64,000 nucleotides of DNA from Chitinophagaceae bacterium (GCA_016720745.1 JADKKA010000007.1:62001-126000); one strand, 5' to 3'; shown: positions 26,198 through 37,119, numbered from the stretch's first letter. Translations and numbers: made by a program. The notes: generated by a model from the sequence alone, not told the origin.

Positions 26198-27676
26198 TTA
26201 CCAAACATACAGTTTTGAATAGATATCAGGTCCTTTCCCGATATGCATGATGTTCTGATGATCGGCCAGGTATTGTTTATTGACAATCAACTTATAAGTT
26301 ACTTCTCCTTTGGGCAAAATGAGCTGGCAGGTCCAGTATCCATTTTCTTTTTTCATGGGAATAGGCCGCTTTGTCCACTCAGTGAAATCGCCCATAAGCA
26401 ATACTTCCTCTGCGCCTTCAAAAGCAGCCAGTTTAAACTCTACCTTTTGATTTTCCTGTCTGCCAAAAAGCATAGCTATATAGTTATTGGGATTTTGTTG
26501 AAGCGCGATTTGGAAGTATTTGTTGCTCTCTTCAATATTCAAATTTTTTCGGTATGCCACCCCCAGCCAGGCATTGATATCAGGATTTTGAGGGTCATAT
26601 TCCTTTAAACAGTCCAGGAGTTGAATGGCCGCTGCTTGCCAACCTTTTTCAATCCATTTAACAGCCAGGTTGAGGGCATCCTGGTTTGTAAAATTATAGG
26701 TATCACTTTCGTTTTTTCTCAGTTCCCTGTATTTAGCTGGCAAGGCACTGATTCCATTAGCTGCCAGTTCCTGTTCAAGTACAGGATCTATAGATTTTAG
26801 AAAATAGTCTGCAAGGTTGCGGTGATGTTTCCCTTTTTTCAATTCATCTTGTAAAGTAAGGGTGGCTTCTTTTGTAAAATCATTTTTATAGTACAGGTGA
26901 ATCGTACTTGTTTTTAAATTAACGGCCATAGAATAATTAGAGATCAGGTTATTGGGGGCATATTGTGCTGATTGTGCCAGTATTATTTTCATCCTCTGCA
27001 GGTCAATATTTGTAACCGATTGCAGAGAGTGATTGGCTGCATCTCGTCTGTGACATGGAACTGTGTAACCCAGATTGACAGGATAGTTGGTCAGCACAAA
27101 ATTATTAGTTGTTTTTCTGACAATATACCCGCCGGTGACAACGGCATAGTTTCCACTGGCATCTCCAATAAACATTTGGGCCTTTGATAATTTTACCAAA
27201 TTGAATGTAGTCAGATAGGCCAGTGCTTCATCAACCGATTTGCATTTTTTCAGCAGATCGGTGGCTATCTGTTTTTTCCGGTCCTTTTTAGATTGGTCTT
27301 TGTTGACCGTGATGGGATCAATGGAAGTAAAGTCGAGGAATAGTCCGAATTCATTTAAACCTCCCTGGGGATTCAGATAGGAGAATCCGTTTAATAGTCT
27401 TCCAAAGGAAAGCTCTGTCCAAATAGTGTATCCATAATGATTCCGCTGGGTCGGATAAAACCAGAAACGGTACTTCGTAGCTGCTAATTCATCTTCATTA
27501 TTGCCGATCCAGACCTGATGACCATCGTTCGCCATAAAGATGGTACAGCTATTGGTCACTGTTGATTTTAATAAGAACAGGAGGGCGAGAAAGAGCCCAA
27601 ATAAGTTTTTGGTAGTCAACACATTATAATTTGAATGATTTATAATGTTCAAAATTAATAGCCGGAACTGATGCAA
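26198..27676 (-). CDS. Ntn-hydrolase (choloylglycine/penicillin-acylase type) fused to TPR and glycogen-binding-like domain
   Basis: A signal-like segment ends at TNS and is followed by CTIFMANDGHQVWIGNNED, the start of a linear-amide C-N hydrolase with Cys44 as the putative N-terminal nucleophile. The catalytic domain spans about residues 44-310. Two TPR-like units follow (about 325-405, e.g. PDINAWLGVAYRKNLNIEES), then a CBM48/AMPK-type glycogen-binding domain (about 408-480: VLLMGDFTEWTKRPIPM ... YKLIVN). The ATG at 27676 is the only ATG, but a GTG at 27622 or the TTG next to it gives a cleaner signal peptide. Substrate unknown. Confidence 0.75.
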   Translation of the reverse strand: MHQFRLLILNIINHSNYNVLTTKNLFGLFLALLFLLKSTVTNSCTIFMANDGHQVWIGNNEDELAATKYRFWFYPTQRNHYGYTIWTELSFGRLLNGFSYLNPQGGLNEFGLFLDFTSIDPITVNKDQSKKDRKKQIATDLLKKCKSVDEALAYLTTFNLVKLSKAQMFIGDASGNYAVVTGGYIVRKTTNNFVLTNYPVNLGYTVPCHRRDAANHSLQSVTNIDLQRMKIILAQSAQYAPNNLISNYSMAVNLKTSTIHLYYKNDFTKEATLTLQDELKKGKHHRNLADYFLKSIDPVLEQELAANGISALPAKYRELRKNESDTYNFTNQDALNLAVKWIEKGWQAAAIQLLDCLKEYDPQNPDINAWLGVAYRKNLNIEESNKYFQIALQQNPNNYIAMLFGRQENQKVEFKLAAFEGAEEVLLMGDFTEWTKRPIPMKKENGYWTCQLILPKGEVTYKLIVNKQYLADHQNIMHIGKGPDIYSKLYVW

Positions 27677-27708
27677 ATGTTCGGCTTTATCCAGCCGAAC
27701 ATATTTTA

Positions 27709-28917
27709 CTATTGTTGGGGCCTTTTTTTACTGTATTCTGTAGGCGACAGACCAACCATTTTCTTAAAAGTGGTATTGAATGTGGTTTTGGAATTGAACC
27801 CGGCAGCGAAGGCGATACCAAGAATATTCAATTCGCTTATTTTGGAGGAGCTCAGCAGTTTCTTGGCTTCTTCAATTCTGTAGCCGTTGATGAAATTGTA
27901 AAAATTTTGTCCGGTGGTTTCGTTGATCAGGAATGAAGTGTCATGAATACTGATACCCAGTTTATCGGCAACAGCCGGAAGATTCAATTCGTTGTCAAGA
28001 TATAGCTTCTCTATTTCCATCAGTGATTTTAATTGCACAGACAGACTGGCCAACCGATCAGGATCCAGTCTCTGCACTTTGTTTCTTTTGGGATCTGCCT
28101 GAAAAGGCGGTATTTCCCCGGAAGGCTTAGCTGCAGCTGTATTCCCGGTCTTTTTTCCCTGTTGCGGTTGTATAAACGGGTATTCTTCCTGTTTGAGAAG
28201 GGCAGCAATGGCAGAGATATCTTTTTCCCGGAAGGAAAATATTGACTTTTGTTTGATGGAGAAATAGGCAAGGAAAAAAATAGCGATTGTATAGATATAA
28301 GGTGTCGTTTCTGTTAGCACCGGGAATTCAAAAAAAGCATCATTTAGCCAAGCCAGTACTGTAATAAACAGGATGAATAAAAACTGGACCAGCCAGTTCA
28401 GGCTGATCTGGTTGATGTCAGCTGCAATCAGTTTCATATTGGCCTGGTGCTTGACTAGCATTGTGTAGCAAGCGATCAGGTAAAATAGGGTTTGAATAGG
28501 TAAAATGTCCCTGACCAGAAAGGATACATTTTGGTTAAACGAAAAAAGGGAGAAACCGGCAATACTATCTGTGCGGCTGCCCATGAATTCTGCCAGTATA
28601 TAAATCAGAAAGGGCAGAAAATGAATCAGGTTGGTGCTTTTGAATGATTTTGCCGGGTTGACAAAATACAGAATACTGATCAGCAGAGCAGGGGCCAGTA
28701 AAAACTGTACACTCATTAATAATTTAAAGGGAATGGTGCTTACAGCAGATGCCTGGGTTTTGGTGATATAGGTGCTGATAAATGCAATTGAAATAACCAG
28801 CACAAATACACCCAGCCATCGGTTGGCTTTTACGTTTTGTTGCAGCGGGTGAAAAAAGAGTAAGAATGCGAGTAAAAAACCAGCGCCGGAAATAAAAGAG
28901 GTAAGGTACAGGTTCAT
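27709..28917 (-). CDS. AraC family transcriptional regulator with N-terminal membrane domain
   Basis: Membrane-anchored regulator. The first ~230 residues hold about seven hydrophobic segments. A linker leads to an AraC-type DNA-binding domain (about residues 300-400) with the patterns LPAVADKLGISIHDTSFLINE and ILGIAFAAGFNSKTTFNTTFKKMVGLSPTEYSKK. 402 residues. Such 7TM-AraC proteins are a Bacteroidota speciality. It lies just upstream of the Ntn-hydrolase gene on the same strand (about 32 bp between the regulator's stop and the ATG at 27676), so it may control or be co-expressed with it. Confidence 0.88.
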   Translation of the reverse strand: MNLYLTSFISGAGFLLAFLLFFHPLQQNVKANRWLGVFVLVISIAFISTYITKTQASAVSTIPFKLLMSVQFLLAPALLISILYFVNPAKSFKSTNLIHFLPFLIYILAEFMGSRTDSIAGFSLFSFNQNVSFLVRDILPIQTLFYLIACYTMLVKHQANMKLIAADINQISLNWLVQFLFILFITVLAWLNDAFFEFPVLTETTPYIYTIAIFFLAYFSIKQKSIFSFREKDISAIAALLKQEEYPFIQPQQGKKTGNTAAAKPSGEIPPFQADPKRNKVQRLDPDRLASLSVQLKSLMEIEKLYLDNELNLPAVADKLGISIHDTSFLINETTGQNFYNFINGYRIEEAKKLLSSSKISELNILGIAFAAGFNSKTTFNTTFKKMVGLSPTEYSKKRPQQ

Positions 28918-29028
28918 TCCTGTAAATGTAATAAAATAAGCAGTCGTGCTCTTCAGCTTTGATAAAATGCGGGTAAAGCTGGATATAAAGGAAAATGAAT
29001 GCAGGAAACCCAGACCGAATTTGAAATA

Positions 29029-29454
29029 CTAAACAGTAACACTCACCCCATACCGAATCGCCGCCTCCAACACCTCCGGGTTAATATCTTTCAGCGATTT
29101 GAATTTGATACAGTATCCGGTCACACTGGCCTTGCCTATTTTTTTTCCAAATGTTTTGGGTAAATAAGTTTTATCCGGAATTCCCATTACATAAACGGAA
29201 ATGCCACTGCTGTTGGCACTCAGTCCAACCTGGAAAAAAGGCTTGCTCGTTCCATTGGCATATTGAATAATATATTCCCCATAACCAATATTGGGATTGG
29301 AAACGATTTTGCCTGTACTATCCCTGCCATCCAGAAACCAGCATTTACAGCCGGGCATCCATTTTAGGATAAGCCGGTGCAGTTCCTGCAAGTCTTTTTG
29401 TTTGGGTTCAGGCTGACTGGCGAGATAGTCTTTGATTTGGGCTTTAACGGTCAT
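29029..29454 (-). CDS. DUF1801 (YdhG-like) domain protein
   Basis: Small cytosolic protein of 141 residues in the DUF1801/YdhG superfamily. The N-terminal pattern VKAQIKDYLASQPEPKQKDLQELHRLIL and the central IQYANGTSKPFFQVGL strand set are characteristic. C-terminal TGYCIKFKSLKDINPEVLEAAIRYG matches the family's last helix. Its function is not known. It sits 39 bp after the SRPBCC gene on the same strand and may belong to the ArsR operon, as these families often co-occur. Confidence 0.8.
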   Translation of the reverse strand: MTVKAQIKDYLASQPEPKQKDLQELHRLILKWMPGCKCWFLDGRDSTGKIVSNPNIGYGEYIIQYANGTSKPFFQVGLSANSSGISVYVMGIPDKTYLPKTFGKKIGKASVTGYCIKFKSLKDINPEVLEAAIRYGVSVTV

Positions 29455-29493
29455 GTTGATTGTTTGAATGGAACGATTGGTTTGCTGATACTT

Positions 29494-29985
29494 TTATTTT
29501 TTGGAGAGATCAGCCAGCAACGCTTCCAGATTTTTTAAAGAAAGGGTGAAGCCCTGAGTAAAGCCTTCGAGCAGGGATTCCATGCGCTCAAATGATTCAT
29601 TATAAACGGTGATCACCACTTTTGTGATACCATTTGTTTCACTGAATTGATAATCCCAGTCAGAACCCGGTAACTGCGGATTTTCATCCTTATCAGCAAA
29701 GCAATTAAAGAGTTTGAAACTGGTAATGGGATCGATGGAAGTATAGCTTTGCAGGGCCCAGCGTTCTAATCCGTCGGGACTAACCATGGCATAAAACCTT
29801 TTTCCCCCTTCTTTAAAATCCATGTACTTGGTTCTGGCAGTAAATGGTGCCGGTGCCGTCCATTGATCCAATAATTCAGCCTTAGTAAAAGCATCCCATA
29901 CCAGCGATTGCGGGGCATCAAATTCCCTGGTGATATAAATGGTTTTAGCGGGTTTGTCAACGGTAAAATCAAAGAGCAAGTTCAT
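29494..29985 (-). CDS. SRPBCC/AHSA1 domain protein
   Basis: Activator-of-Hsp90-homology-1 type lipid/ligand-binding fold. It shows TIYITREFDAPQSLVWDAFTKAELLDQW, the usual first strand and helix, FKEGGKRFYAMVSPDG and a C-terminal EGFTQGFTLSLKNLEALL helix. 163 residues. Its ATG overlaps the stop of the ArsR gene by four bases (29982-29985), so the two are translationally coupled. The ligand is unknown. Confidence 0.9.
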   Translation of the reverse strand: MNLLFDFTVDKPAKTIYITREFDAPQSLVWDAFTKAELLDQWTAPAPFTARTKYMDFKEGGKRFYAMVSPDGLERWALQSYTSIDPITSFKLFNCFADKDENPQLPGSDWDYQFSETNGITKVVITVYNESFERMESLLEGFTQGFTLSLKNLEALLADLSKK

Positions 29986-30302
29986 TTTGTTTGTTTTTTT
30001 AATGTTTGTAATACTTTATCCAGCTGATTGAACTGTGTTTCCCAGTTTTTACGGAGACGGGCCAGCCATTGATCTAATTCCTGCATTTTTTTTGGATTGA
30101 AATGATAATAAATTTCCCGGCCCGACTGCTCCGGTTTTATCAGCTCGCTTTGCTGGAGTACTTTGATATGTTTGGATACAGCCTGCCGGCTCATTTCAAA
30201 ATGAGCCGCCATGGCATTAGGCGTAAGGGCCTGTATGGCCAGCAGACTTAAAATAGCCCTGCGTGTAGGGTCAGCAATGGCCTGAAATATATCCTGTTTC
30301 AT
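29982..30302 (-). CDS. ArsR/SmtB-type winged-helix regulator
   Basis: Small winged-helix repressor. The start at 30302 (MKQDIFQAIADPTRRAIL) is the family's canonical N-terminus; the longer frame from 30350 is unsupported. The recognition helix is MSRQAVSKHIKVLQQSEL. No metal-binding Cys cluster of the ELCVCDL type is visible, so it is of the SRPBCC-partner group and not a metal sensor. 106 residues. It overlaps the SRPBCC gene downstream. Confidence 0.91.
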   Translation of the reverse strand: MKQDIFQAIADPTRRAILSLLAIQALTPNAMAAHFEMSRQAVSKHIKVLQQSELIKPEQSGREIYYHFNPKKMQELDQWLARLRKNWETQFNQLDKVLQTLKKQTK

Positions 30303-30462
30303 GGTTAGTGTATAAAATTCGCAACTCTGTGGTTGCAAATATATACGCAACTATCGGGTTGCGCAAATTTATTTTTTCAGCAGAAAGAAGGGGCAGTGTT
30401 TAGCTGGTACTACGCATGCGCCATACCATTATTTTAAATTTCAGGTCAGTAAAGAAGACTGA

Positions 30463-32040
30463 TTAGCAGCTCTTAAAGACTTTCACCGGTTGCTCTTCCA
30501 GCAATGCTTCAATTTTTTTGGCGGCATTGGTAATGGATAAACCGCCCAGGTTCGTACAACGCAGGGTATGATGAATCTGATCACCCACCAGTTTCATGGT
30601 CTGGATCACTTCATCCAGCGGAATCAGTTTTTCATAATTCGCTAAAGCCATATTGGCCGAAGAAAGGCCATTGGTGGCAGCCATTACATTTCTTCCCAAA
30701 CAGGGAGCTTCCACCCGGTTGCCAATCGGATCACAGATAATACCCAGTGAATTTTGCAGGGCCATCGACGCCGCTGCAATAGATTGTTCCAGTGTACCTC
30801 CTTTCATTTCAACAATGGCAGCCGCAGCCATCCCACCTCCCGATCCTGTTTCAGCCATACAACCACCTACTTCCGCTGCAAAAGTGGCCTGCGAGGCGAT
30901 GAATACACCGATCAATCCGGCAGATAACATGGCCCTGACCAGCACCTCTTCACTTAATTCAAGTGAATGAGCAATTCCAAATAAAGCCCCGGGTAAGGCC
31001 CCGCAACTTCCGGCCGTGGGAGCCGCAACAATCACCCCCATCGAACTTTTTACTTCCATCATGCTGCTGACATAAAGGATCACCCGGTTATTTATATCAC
31101 CGCCTACTAATTGTCCATTGTTCATTTTTGACTGGAAGGCCGGCGACTGACTGCCTAATATGCGATCATGATAATGCGTTCCCTTTAATCCCAGTTCTAT
31201 CGCATTGCCCATGATGCGGATAATCTGCCGCATTTTCTCCAATACCTCCTCAGATGAAATATTGCCCCTCGCCATTTCATAATCAATGGCCAGCTCCCAC
31301 AGTGCTTTTTGTTTGTCACTATTATAGGCCAGCATTTCTTCACAGGTGATAAAGGGCACTTGCAAATTCTTCCTGGCCATTACCGGCAATACCGGACGAA
31401 GTTGTTTGATGGCCATCACGCCCTCCATTTGCTGCAGTTCCTGTATTATAACCGGATCAGGGAAGGATTGGGATTTGATTTCGATAAAACTATTTTCGCC
31501 GGAATGGAATTCAATGGCATCGTAAGCAATGGAGTTTTCTAAGTAGCTGATGATGGGTTCCGGTTTGTTGCAATAAATCAGCGTCTCAAAATAATCGCCT
31601 GCCATAGAAACAGCTAAACCATCAATAGCTGTTACTTCAATCATGCCGCCCCCGGTAGAAATAGCCGTCAGCGTCCTGGTTTCTTTTTGATTAGAGAGCG
31701 TGATTTTATATAAGTTCGGATGACTGTTACCGATATCCGTAATACTAATGTTGACTCCGATGCCGGCCGCTGCGATATGTTGATCCGATTCTGGCAGTCG
31801 TTCATCATGCGCTTCCCATCCCAGGAAACCGCCGAATAAACCCATATCCGAACCCTGACTTTTATGCGTGGTAGCTAATGAGCCATTGGGGTCAAATTCA
31901 ATGAGTATGTCTTTAATGTTTTCATCCATCAGGTCCCTGCAGAGCCGGGCGATGCGAAGAGAAGCCGCACAATGCGAACTGGAAGGGCCCCGCATGACCG
32001 GGCCGATCACATCGTTGAATATACTGGGATAGGTACTCAT
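30463..32040 (-). CDS. sdaA: L-serine ammonia-lyase
   Basis: Iron-sulfur L-serine dehydratase converting serine to pyruvate and ammonia. The beta domain (PSSSHCAAS ... GSLATTHKSQGSD) and alpha domain are fused in one chain. [4Fe-4S] ligands are likely the Cys in GSCGALPG, ICDPIGN and EAPCLGRN. The start at 32040 (MSTYPSIFNDVIGP) is preferred to an in-frame ATG at 32079, which would overlap the peptidase gene. 525 residues. It lies 20 bp downstream of the S9 peptidase stop, in an apparent three-gene run with GH95. Confidence 0.93.
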   Translation of the reverse strand: MSTYPSIFNDVIGPVMRGPSSSHCAASLRIARLCRDLMDENIKDILIEFDPNGSLATTHKSQGSDMGLFGGFLGWEAHDERLPESDQHIAAAGIGVNISITDIGNSHPNLYKITLSNQKETRTLTAISTGGGMIEVTAIDGLAVSMAGDYFETLIYCNKPEPIISYLENSIAYDAIEFHSGENSFIEIKSQSFPDPVIIQELQQMEGVMAIKQLRPVLPVMARKNLQVPFITCEEMLAYNSDKQKALWELAIDYEMARGNISSEEVLEKMRQIIRIMGNAIELGLKGTHYHDRILGSQSPAFQSKMNNGQLVGGDINNRVILYVSSMMEVKSSMGVIVAAPTAGSCGALPGALFGIAHSLELSEEVLVRAMLSAGLIGVFIASQATFAAEVGGCMAETGSGGGMAAAAIVEMKGGTLEQSIAAASMALQNSLGIICDPIGNRVEAPCLGRNVMAATNGLSSANMALANYEKLIPLDEVIQTMKLVGDQIHHTLRCTNLGGLSITNAAKKIEALLEEQPVKVFKSC

Positions 32041-32060
32041 TCTATTAAAGTAAGGGTAAG

Positions 32061-34298
32061 TTACAAATTCTTTTTCCAAAACAGTTCCATGGTCCGGCGC
32101 ATCTGCAGGGTGGTGTTTTCGCCCTGGTTGATGCCGTGATCCCGCATGGGATAGGCCATCATACTGAATAATTTATTGTGCTTTATCAGTTCATTCACCA
32201 TCCTTTCAAAATTCTGGTAATGTACATTGTCATCACCCGTGCCATGCATGATCAGCAGGTTGCCGGTTAAGTTTTTTGGCATGAGTAATGGGTGATCCTT
32301 CCCGATATCCCTCTTTGTTGTCATCAGGCAGACCCATGTATCTCTCCTGATAAATATTATCATAAAGGGTTTGATCGGCCACAAAGGCAACGGCAATCGC
32401 CGTTTTGAAAATATCACCATGCCGGAAAATACAGTGAAGCGACATCTGTCCGCCACCACTCCATCCCCAGATACCCGTATGGGCGGGATCAATGAAGGAA
32501 TAGGTGGCCATGATTTTTTTCGCCGCGGCCGCCTGATCATCTGCCGCCAATAATCCTATTTGCCGGTAAATGGATTTTCTGAAAGCCCTTCCCCTTGGTA
32601 CCCTGGTGCCCCGGTTGTCAATACTGATGACGATACAGTTCAGCTCATTGGCCAGATAATGATGCCAGAGATTATCACCCGTGCCCCAGTTATCCTGCAC
32701 GGTGGATCCTGCCGGTTCACCATAGACATGGAAAATCACCGGATATTTTTTTGCTGCATCAAAGTTTTTGGGTTTGATCATCCAGGCATCGAGTAGCAGT
32801 TCACCGATATCCACTTTAAAAAATTCTTTGGGAGGAAGTGCGAGCTCAGCCATTTTGTTTTTCAAGCCGGCATTGTCCTCCATTAATTTGATTTCACTAT
32901 GGGTGGTTAAGTTGATCAGTGAAATACGACGCGGTGTGCTTGCATTTTCAAAACTGTGAATCGCATATTTCGCATCGGCAGAGATCTGGTAGCTATGTTG
33001 TCCCGCCATATTCGCCGGAGAAACCCTCTCGGCTTCTCCAGTTCCATCCAGCCGGCTTCGATAGAGGTATCGTTGTGTAAAATTGTCAGGCGAAGCGATA
33101 TAATATACATAGCCCCCCGGCCGGATCAATACAATTGATATTGACCACATCAAATGCTCCCCTGGTGATCAGCTGCATTTGTTTTCCATCTCTGGAAACT
33201 TTATACAGGTGCAGCCAGCCATCTTTTTCGCTGGTCCAGGTAAAGGATTTGTGCTGATCCAGCCAGACGATATTATCATGTACATCCAGGAAGGCTTCAT
33301 CCTTATCAGTAAGAATATTGCGAAGCGCCATGGTTTTGGTATTCCCCACCCAAACGGTATTGGTATTCTGCAGACGGTTGAGTTGCTGGATCATCACTTC
33401 CTCAGATTCCGGGATATAATCCATTCTGGCGATATAATTATTCCTCGGATCGCCTGGTACCTTGAACCATTTGGTGGATCCGCCGCTGGCAGAAACCACT
33501 CCCACTTTCACCGCTGAATTGCTGGTGCCCACTTTGGGATAGGGCAGGGGAATAGGCACTGAATAATTTGAATCAACATTATTGATCATATAAAATGTGC
33601 CCACTCCTTTTGTATCTGATTGCCAGTAAGCGATGTTTTTCCCGTCAGGGCTCCAGCGAAAACCATCGCGATCATCCAGTTCTTCTTCATATACCCAGTC
33701 AAATGTGCCATTGATGATATTTCCGCCGCCATCTTTGGTCAGCTGTGTTCTTTTTACCGCTGGTAAGATCTTCCACATAAATATTCAGTTTGCTGACAAA
33801 GGCCACCCTTCCTCCATCGGGAGAAAATTTGGCAAACATCAGCGTGGCTGTTTCCAACCCACGACCCAATTGCTGCAGCTTGCCATTCCGGAGATTCAGT
33901 ACCCAATAATCACCCCGGGTATTGTAGCGCCAGACTTTTCGGGTATTGGTAAAAATCAACAGTTTTGTATTGTCATCTGACCAATCGTAATCATCAATGG
34001 CTAAAGCCTGACTGGATCCGGCAGGTACCAGCAGATTGGCATTCACCAGCACCGATTTTGTTCCTCTGACAACATCATAGCGGACGAGATCATTGCCTTT
34101 CGCTGTCTGGTTATATTCCATGGCAGAATAACTCTGGTTATCCTTCATCCAACGAAGCGGGCCGATTCCTTTGGAACGATACAGCCCCTTGGTATAAATA
34201 TCCTCCAGGGTCAGTTTTTTGTCCTGGCTCCAAACGGTCAGATTACAACAAAGAACGATAAGCCATACGGCAGCAAAATGTCGATTCATGTATTTCAT
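32061..34298 (-). pseudogene. DPP-IV-like S9 family peptidase, three frameshifts
   Basis: The four consecutive frames together read as one secreted prolyl oligopeptidase (dipeptidyl-peptidase IV type). N-terminus 34298-33760 carries a signal peptide and propeller blades, then frames continue at 33750-33119, 33112-32278 and 32271-32061. The catalytic Ser is in GWSGGG, Asp in HGTGDDNV, His in MRDHGI, all retained. Each frame switch falls in a homopolymer that is one base too long: T5 at 33751-33755, C6 at 33113-33118, T6 at 32272-32277. Removing one base in each restores a protein of about 745 residues. Either sequence error or recent decay. Confidence 0.85.
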
Positions 34299-34310
34299 TT
34301 TTATAAGAGA

Positions 34311-36769
34311 CTATATTATTGAACCTGGTAAACCATCCCCTTGATGGTATTGAACTCCGCTAATCCATTGGGGAGTTTTTTTATAAGTTACCGCTTTCCC
34401 ATTCATAGTGATTTTTAATCCTTGCTTCCATTCAATTTTGCAGGGGGCACCGGATTTGGATAAGATATTCAGTGCGGTGATTTTTTTATTGGCCCAGCTA
34501 TAGTCGAGTTCAAAACCGCCCCTGGCGCAAACTCCTTTGAACCTGCCTTCGCTCCATTCATCGGGAAGGGCGGGAAGCAATTGTATAAAACCTTCCTGTG
34601 ATTGCAGCAACATTTCAGTAATCGCCGCGCTGGCGCCAAAACTACCGTCCACCTGCATGGCCCTGCTGCAGATGGCGAAGAAGGAAGCAGTGCATTGTTC
34701 TTTCAAATAACCTTTATAGATTTTATTGGCGCGATTGCCATCTTTCAATCTTGCCCAGAGCGCCATTTTCCAGGCCCTTGACCAGCCGGTGGAACCATCA
34801 CCTCTTTCTTCCAGCACTTTTTTATAAGCATTGATCAGTTCCGGAGTTCTTTTTTCGTACAACACTTTGCCGGGGTAGAGACCATACATATGAGAAAAAT
34901 GCCGGTGGTTTTTTTCCAGCGATTTCCAGTCATCGGCCCATTCCTGCAGCGAACCATCCTTGCCGATTTGCGGAGGTACCAGTTTCGCTCTTGCCGTTCT
35001 TACCTGCTCAACAAATGCATCTTCTTTACCCAACACTTTTGCCGCTTCGATATAATAGCCAAAGAGATCGTAGAGAATCTGCATATCAATGGAAGAGCCG
35101 GCGCAGATGGTCGTGCCTTCGCGGAAGCCGGCCGTCACTTCATCGAAATAAGGTTTATTGCCACCACCATCCGGGAAGTTTTCAGGGAAGTGGAGGGATT
35201 CGTCACCAGCCATTTTCCATTGGGATGTGGCACTAAAAAATCAAGAAAGAATTGTACGGATCCTTCCATCAGCGGGAATGCTTCTTTCAGGAAATTGGGA
35301 TCCATGGTGTATTGGTAATGCTCCCACAAATGCGTGCATAACCAGGCACCGCCAACGGTGAATGTTCCCCAGGTGGGACCGTCCATCGGAGCGGCCACCC
35401 GGTAGAGATCGGTATTTTGGTGAAAGACCCATCCGCGGGCACCATAATGTTCTTTAGCCACCTGAGTGCCCTGGTCGGTTAATTCTTTTATCATGCGGAA
35501 TAGTGGCTCGGCACATTCGGATAGATTCCCCGATTCCACCGGCCAGTAATTCATTTGTGTATTGATATTGGTAGTGTATTTGGAATCCCACATCGGGTTC
35601 ATATTATCATTCCAGATGCCCTGGAGGTTGGCGGGTTCGGTACCGGGGCGGGAGGAGCCGATCATGAGATAACGACCGAACTGATAAGTCAGTGCAGCGA
35701 GGGAGGGATCGGGTTCGGTTTGAATTTTTTTGACTCTTTCGGGTGTTGGCAGGTAAGAGTTGGCGGTATTGGTTAATTGCAGTGCTACCCGGTTGAATAA
35801 TCGCTGATGATCGGCCTGCATAGCCGCTGCCATCTGTTCAAAAGATTTACCGACGATATTTTTAAAATAGTTGTCCACCCGCTGATGCTGATCGGCGCTT
35901 ACATCTTTATAATTCACAAAATTGGTAGCCGCTGCAAAATAGAGAGTGACGGTACTGGCGTTTTCAATAATCAGGTCAACATCATCGGTGCGGATGCTTC
36001 CTCCTTCAGTTACGGCTTTGATCCGGGCTTCATATCTCAGCTTTCCTTCTACACCCATGTAGTCGGCTGATTTGCCGGTAAGGATGAGACCATCGGTTCC
36101 ATAACCATCCATTTTAAAATAATCGGTCGCATAATTGGAATGTGTCTGGTTTCTTTCTCCCCGCAGGTTAGCGGTGAGGGAGATGCTGCCGGGCTGACTG
36201 GCTGTAATCCGCACCACGATCACCTGATCAGGAACGGAGGCAAAAACCTCCCGCAGGTAAGTGATGCCGTTGGCGGTATAAGCAGTTCCTGCAATTCCGG
36301 TCTGGAGGTTCAGCCATCTTTTATAATTGCGGATACTATCCTGGTTTTTAAAAAACAAGTGGAGGTTGGCGAGGCACTGGTATTTCATTTGTTCCACCGG
36401 ATAACCCATCAGGTGCCGGCCGAATAAATTATGAGCCTGCAGGTATTTTTCTTCGAATACTTTTTTCTGGATCTCGGGTAACACTTTATAACCTCCCTTG
36501 ACCACGGTGGAATAAGGCCCACCCGACCAGTAGGTTTCTTCATTTAGCTGGATTCTTTCCTCTGCATTTCTGCCAAAGACCATGGCGCCAATACGGCCAT
36601 TCCCCACGGGCAGGGCATCTTCCCATTTTTTGGCCGGGGCCTCATACCATAAAAGGGTGGCGGGGTCGAAATTTTTACTGCTGATGGCAGTGGCCATATC
36701 CTGCTGTGCCAGGAGGGAAATGGAAATAGAAAGGGCAATAAATGTCAAAACAATCTTCAGATTTTTCAT
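34311..36769 (-). pseudogene. GH95 alpha-L-fucosidase-like protein, one frameshift
   Basis: Secreted glycoside hydrolase family 95 protein. The first frame (36769 to about 35188) starts with a signal peptide (MKNLKIVLTFIALSIS) and shows LPVGNGRIGAMVFG, RIQLNEETYWSGGP, GIWNDNMNPMWDSKYTTNIN and NYWPVE. The second (35184-34311) continues with ENFPDGGG and the C-terminal catalytic-domain blocks. The break lies in GGG at 35185-35187; adding one G recovers the family motif NPSTSPEN. About 818 residues when joined. Gene order GH95, S9 peptidase, serine ammonia-lyase suggests one transcript. Confidence 0.85.
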
Positions 36770-36899
36770 GTGTATGAACTTAAGCAGTTAGTGAAAGGAA
36801 GGGGAACGGATGGATGGGTGATCCTGTCCTGTAATTTAGGAAATTGCAGGCGGAAGTGAAAGGGGGTATTTGGTGGCTTATCAGGGCCGGTGAAACGGC

Positions 36900-37090
36900 C
36901 AGAGCTTGCTGCTGTGCTAGTATTCTGTGTTCCGTCAGCCCGAACTGTTGCTGATCAAAGTTACTGAAGTTGAGAATATATTCTGCAGATCATCCGTGTT
37001 ACGTAAAGCTGGGACTGAAGTTGAGTTTTGTTATGTCGATCAGTATTTATTCGTCAAGCCAGCATAGCAGAATACCCCATGTTGGCAGTA
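36900..37090. repeat. attC-like repeat element E1
   Basis: About 190 bp downstream (in gene direction) of the 106-residue gene. It shares with element E2 the core ttccgtcNgccc at 36930-36941 followed by gctgat, and gctggNactgaag. Its ends (36901-36927 and 37055-37079) are imperfect reverse complements of each other but differ from the ends of E2. 37081-37090 (gttggcagta) pairs with 37467-37476. The rest of 36770-36900 shows no feature. Confidence 0.5.
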
Positions 37091-37119
37091 GTTAGTTTTG
37101 AGCTGGCTGACTTTTATAG

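Noticed and set aside
32061..34298. Programmed ribosomal frameshifting in the S9 peptidase
   Set aside because: Three separate shifts would be needed, without a consistent slippery heptamer or downstream structure; homopolymer indels explain all of them.
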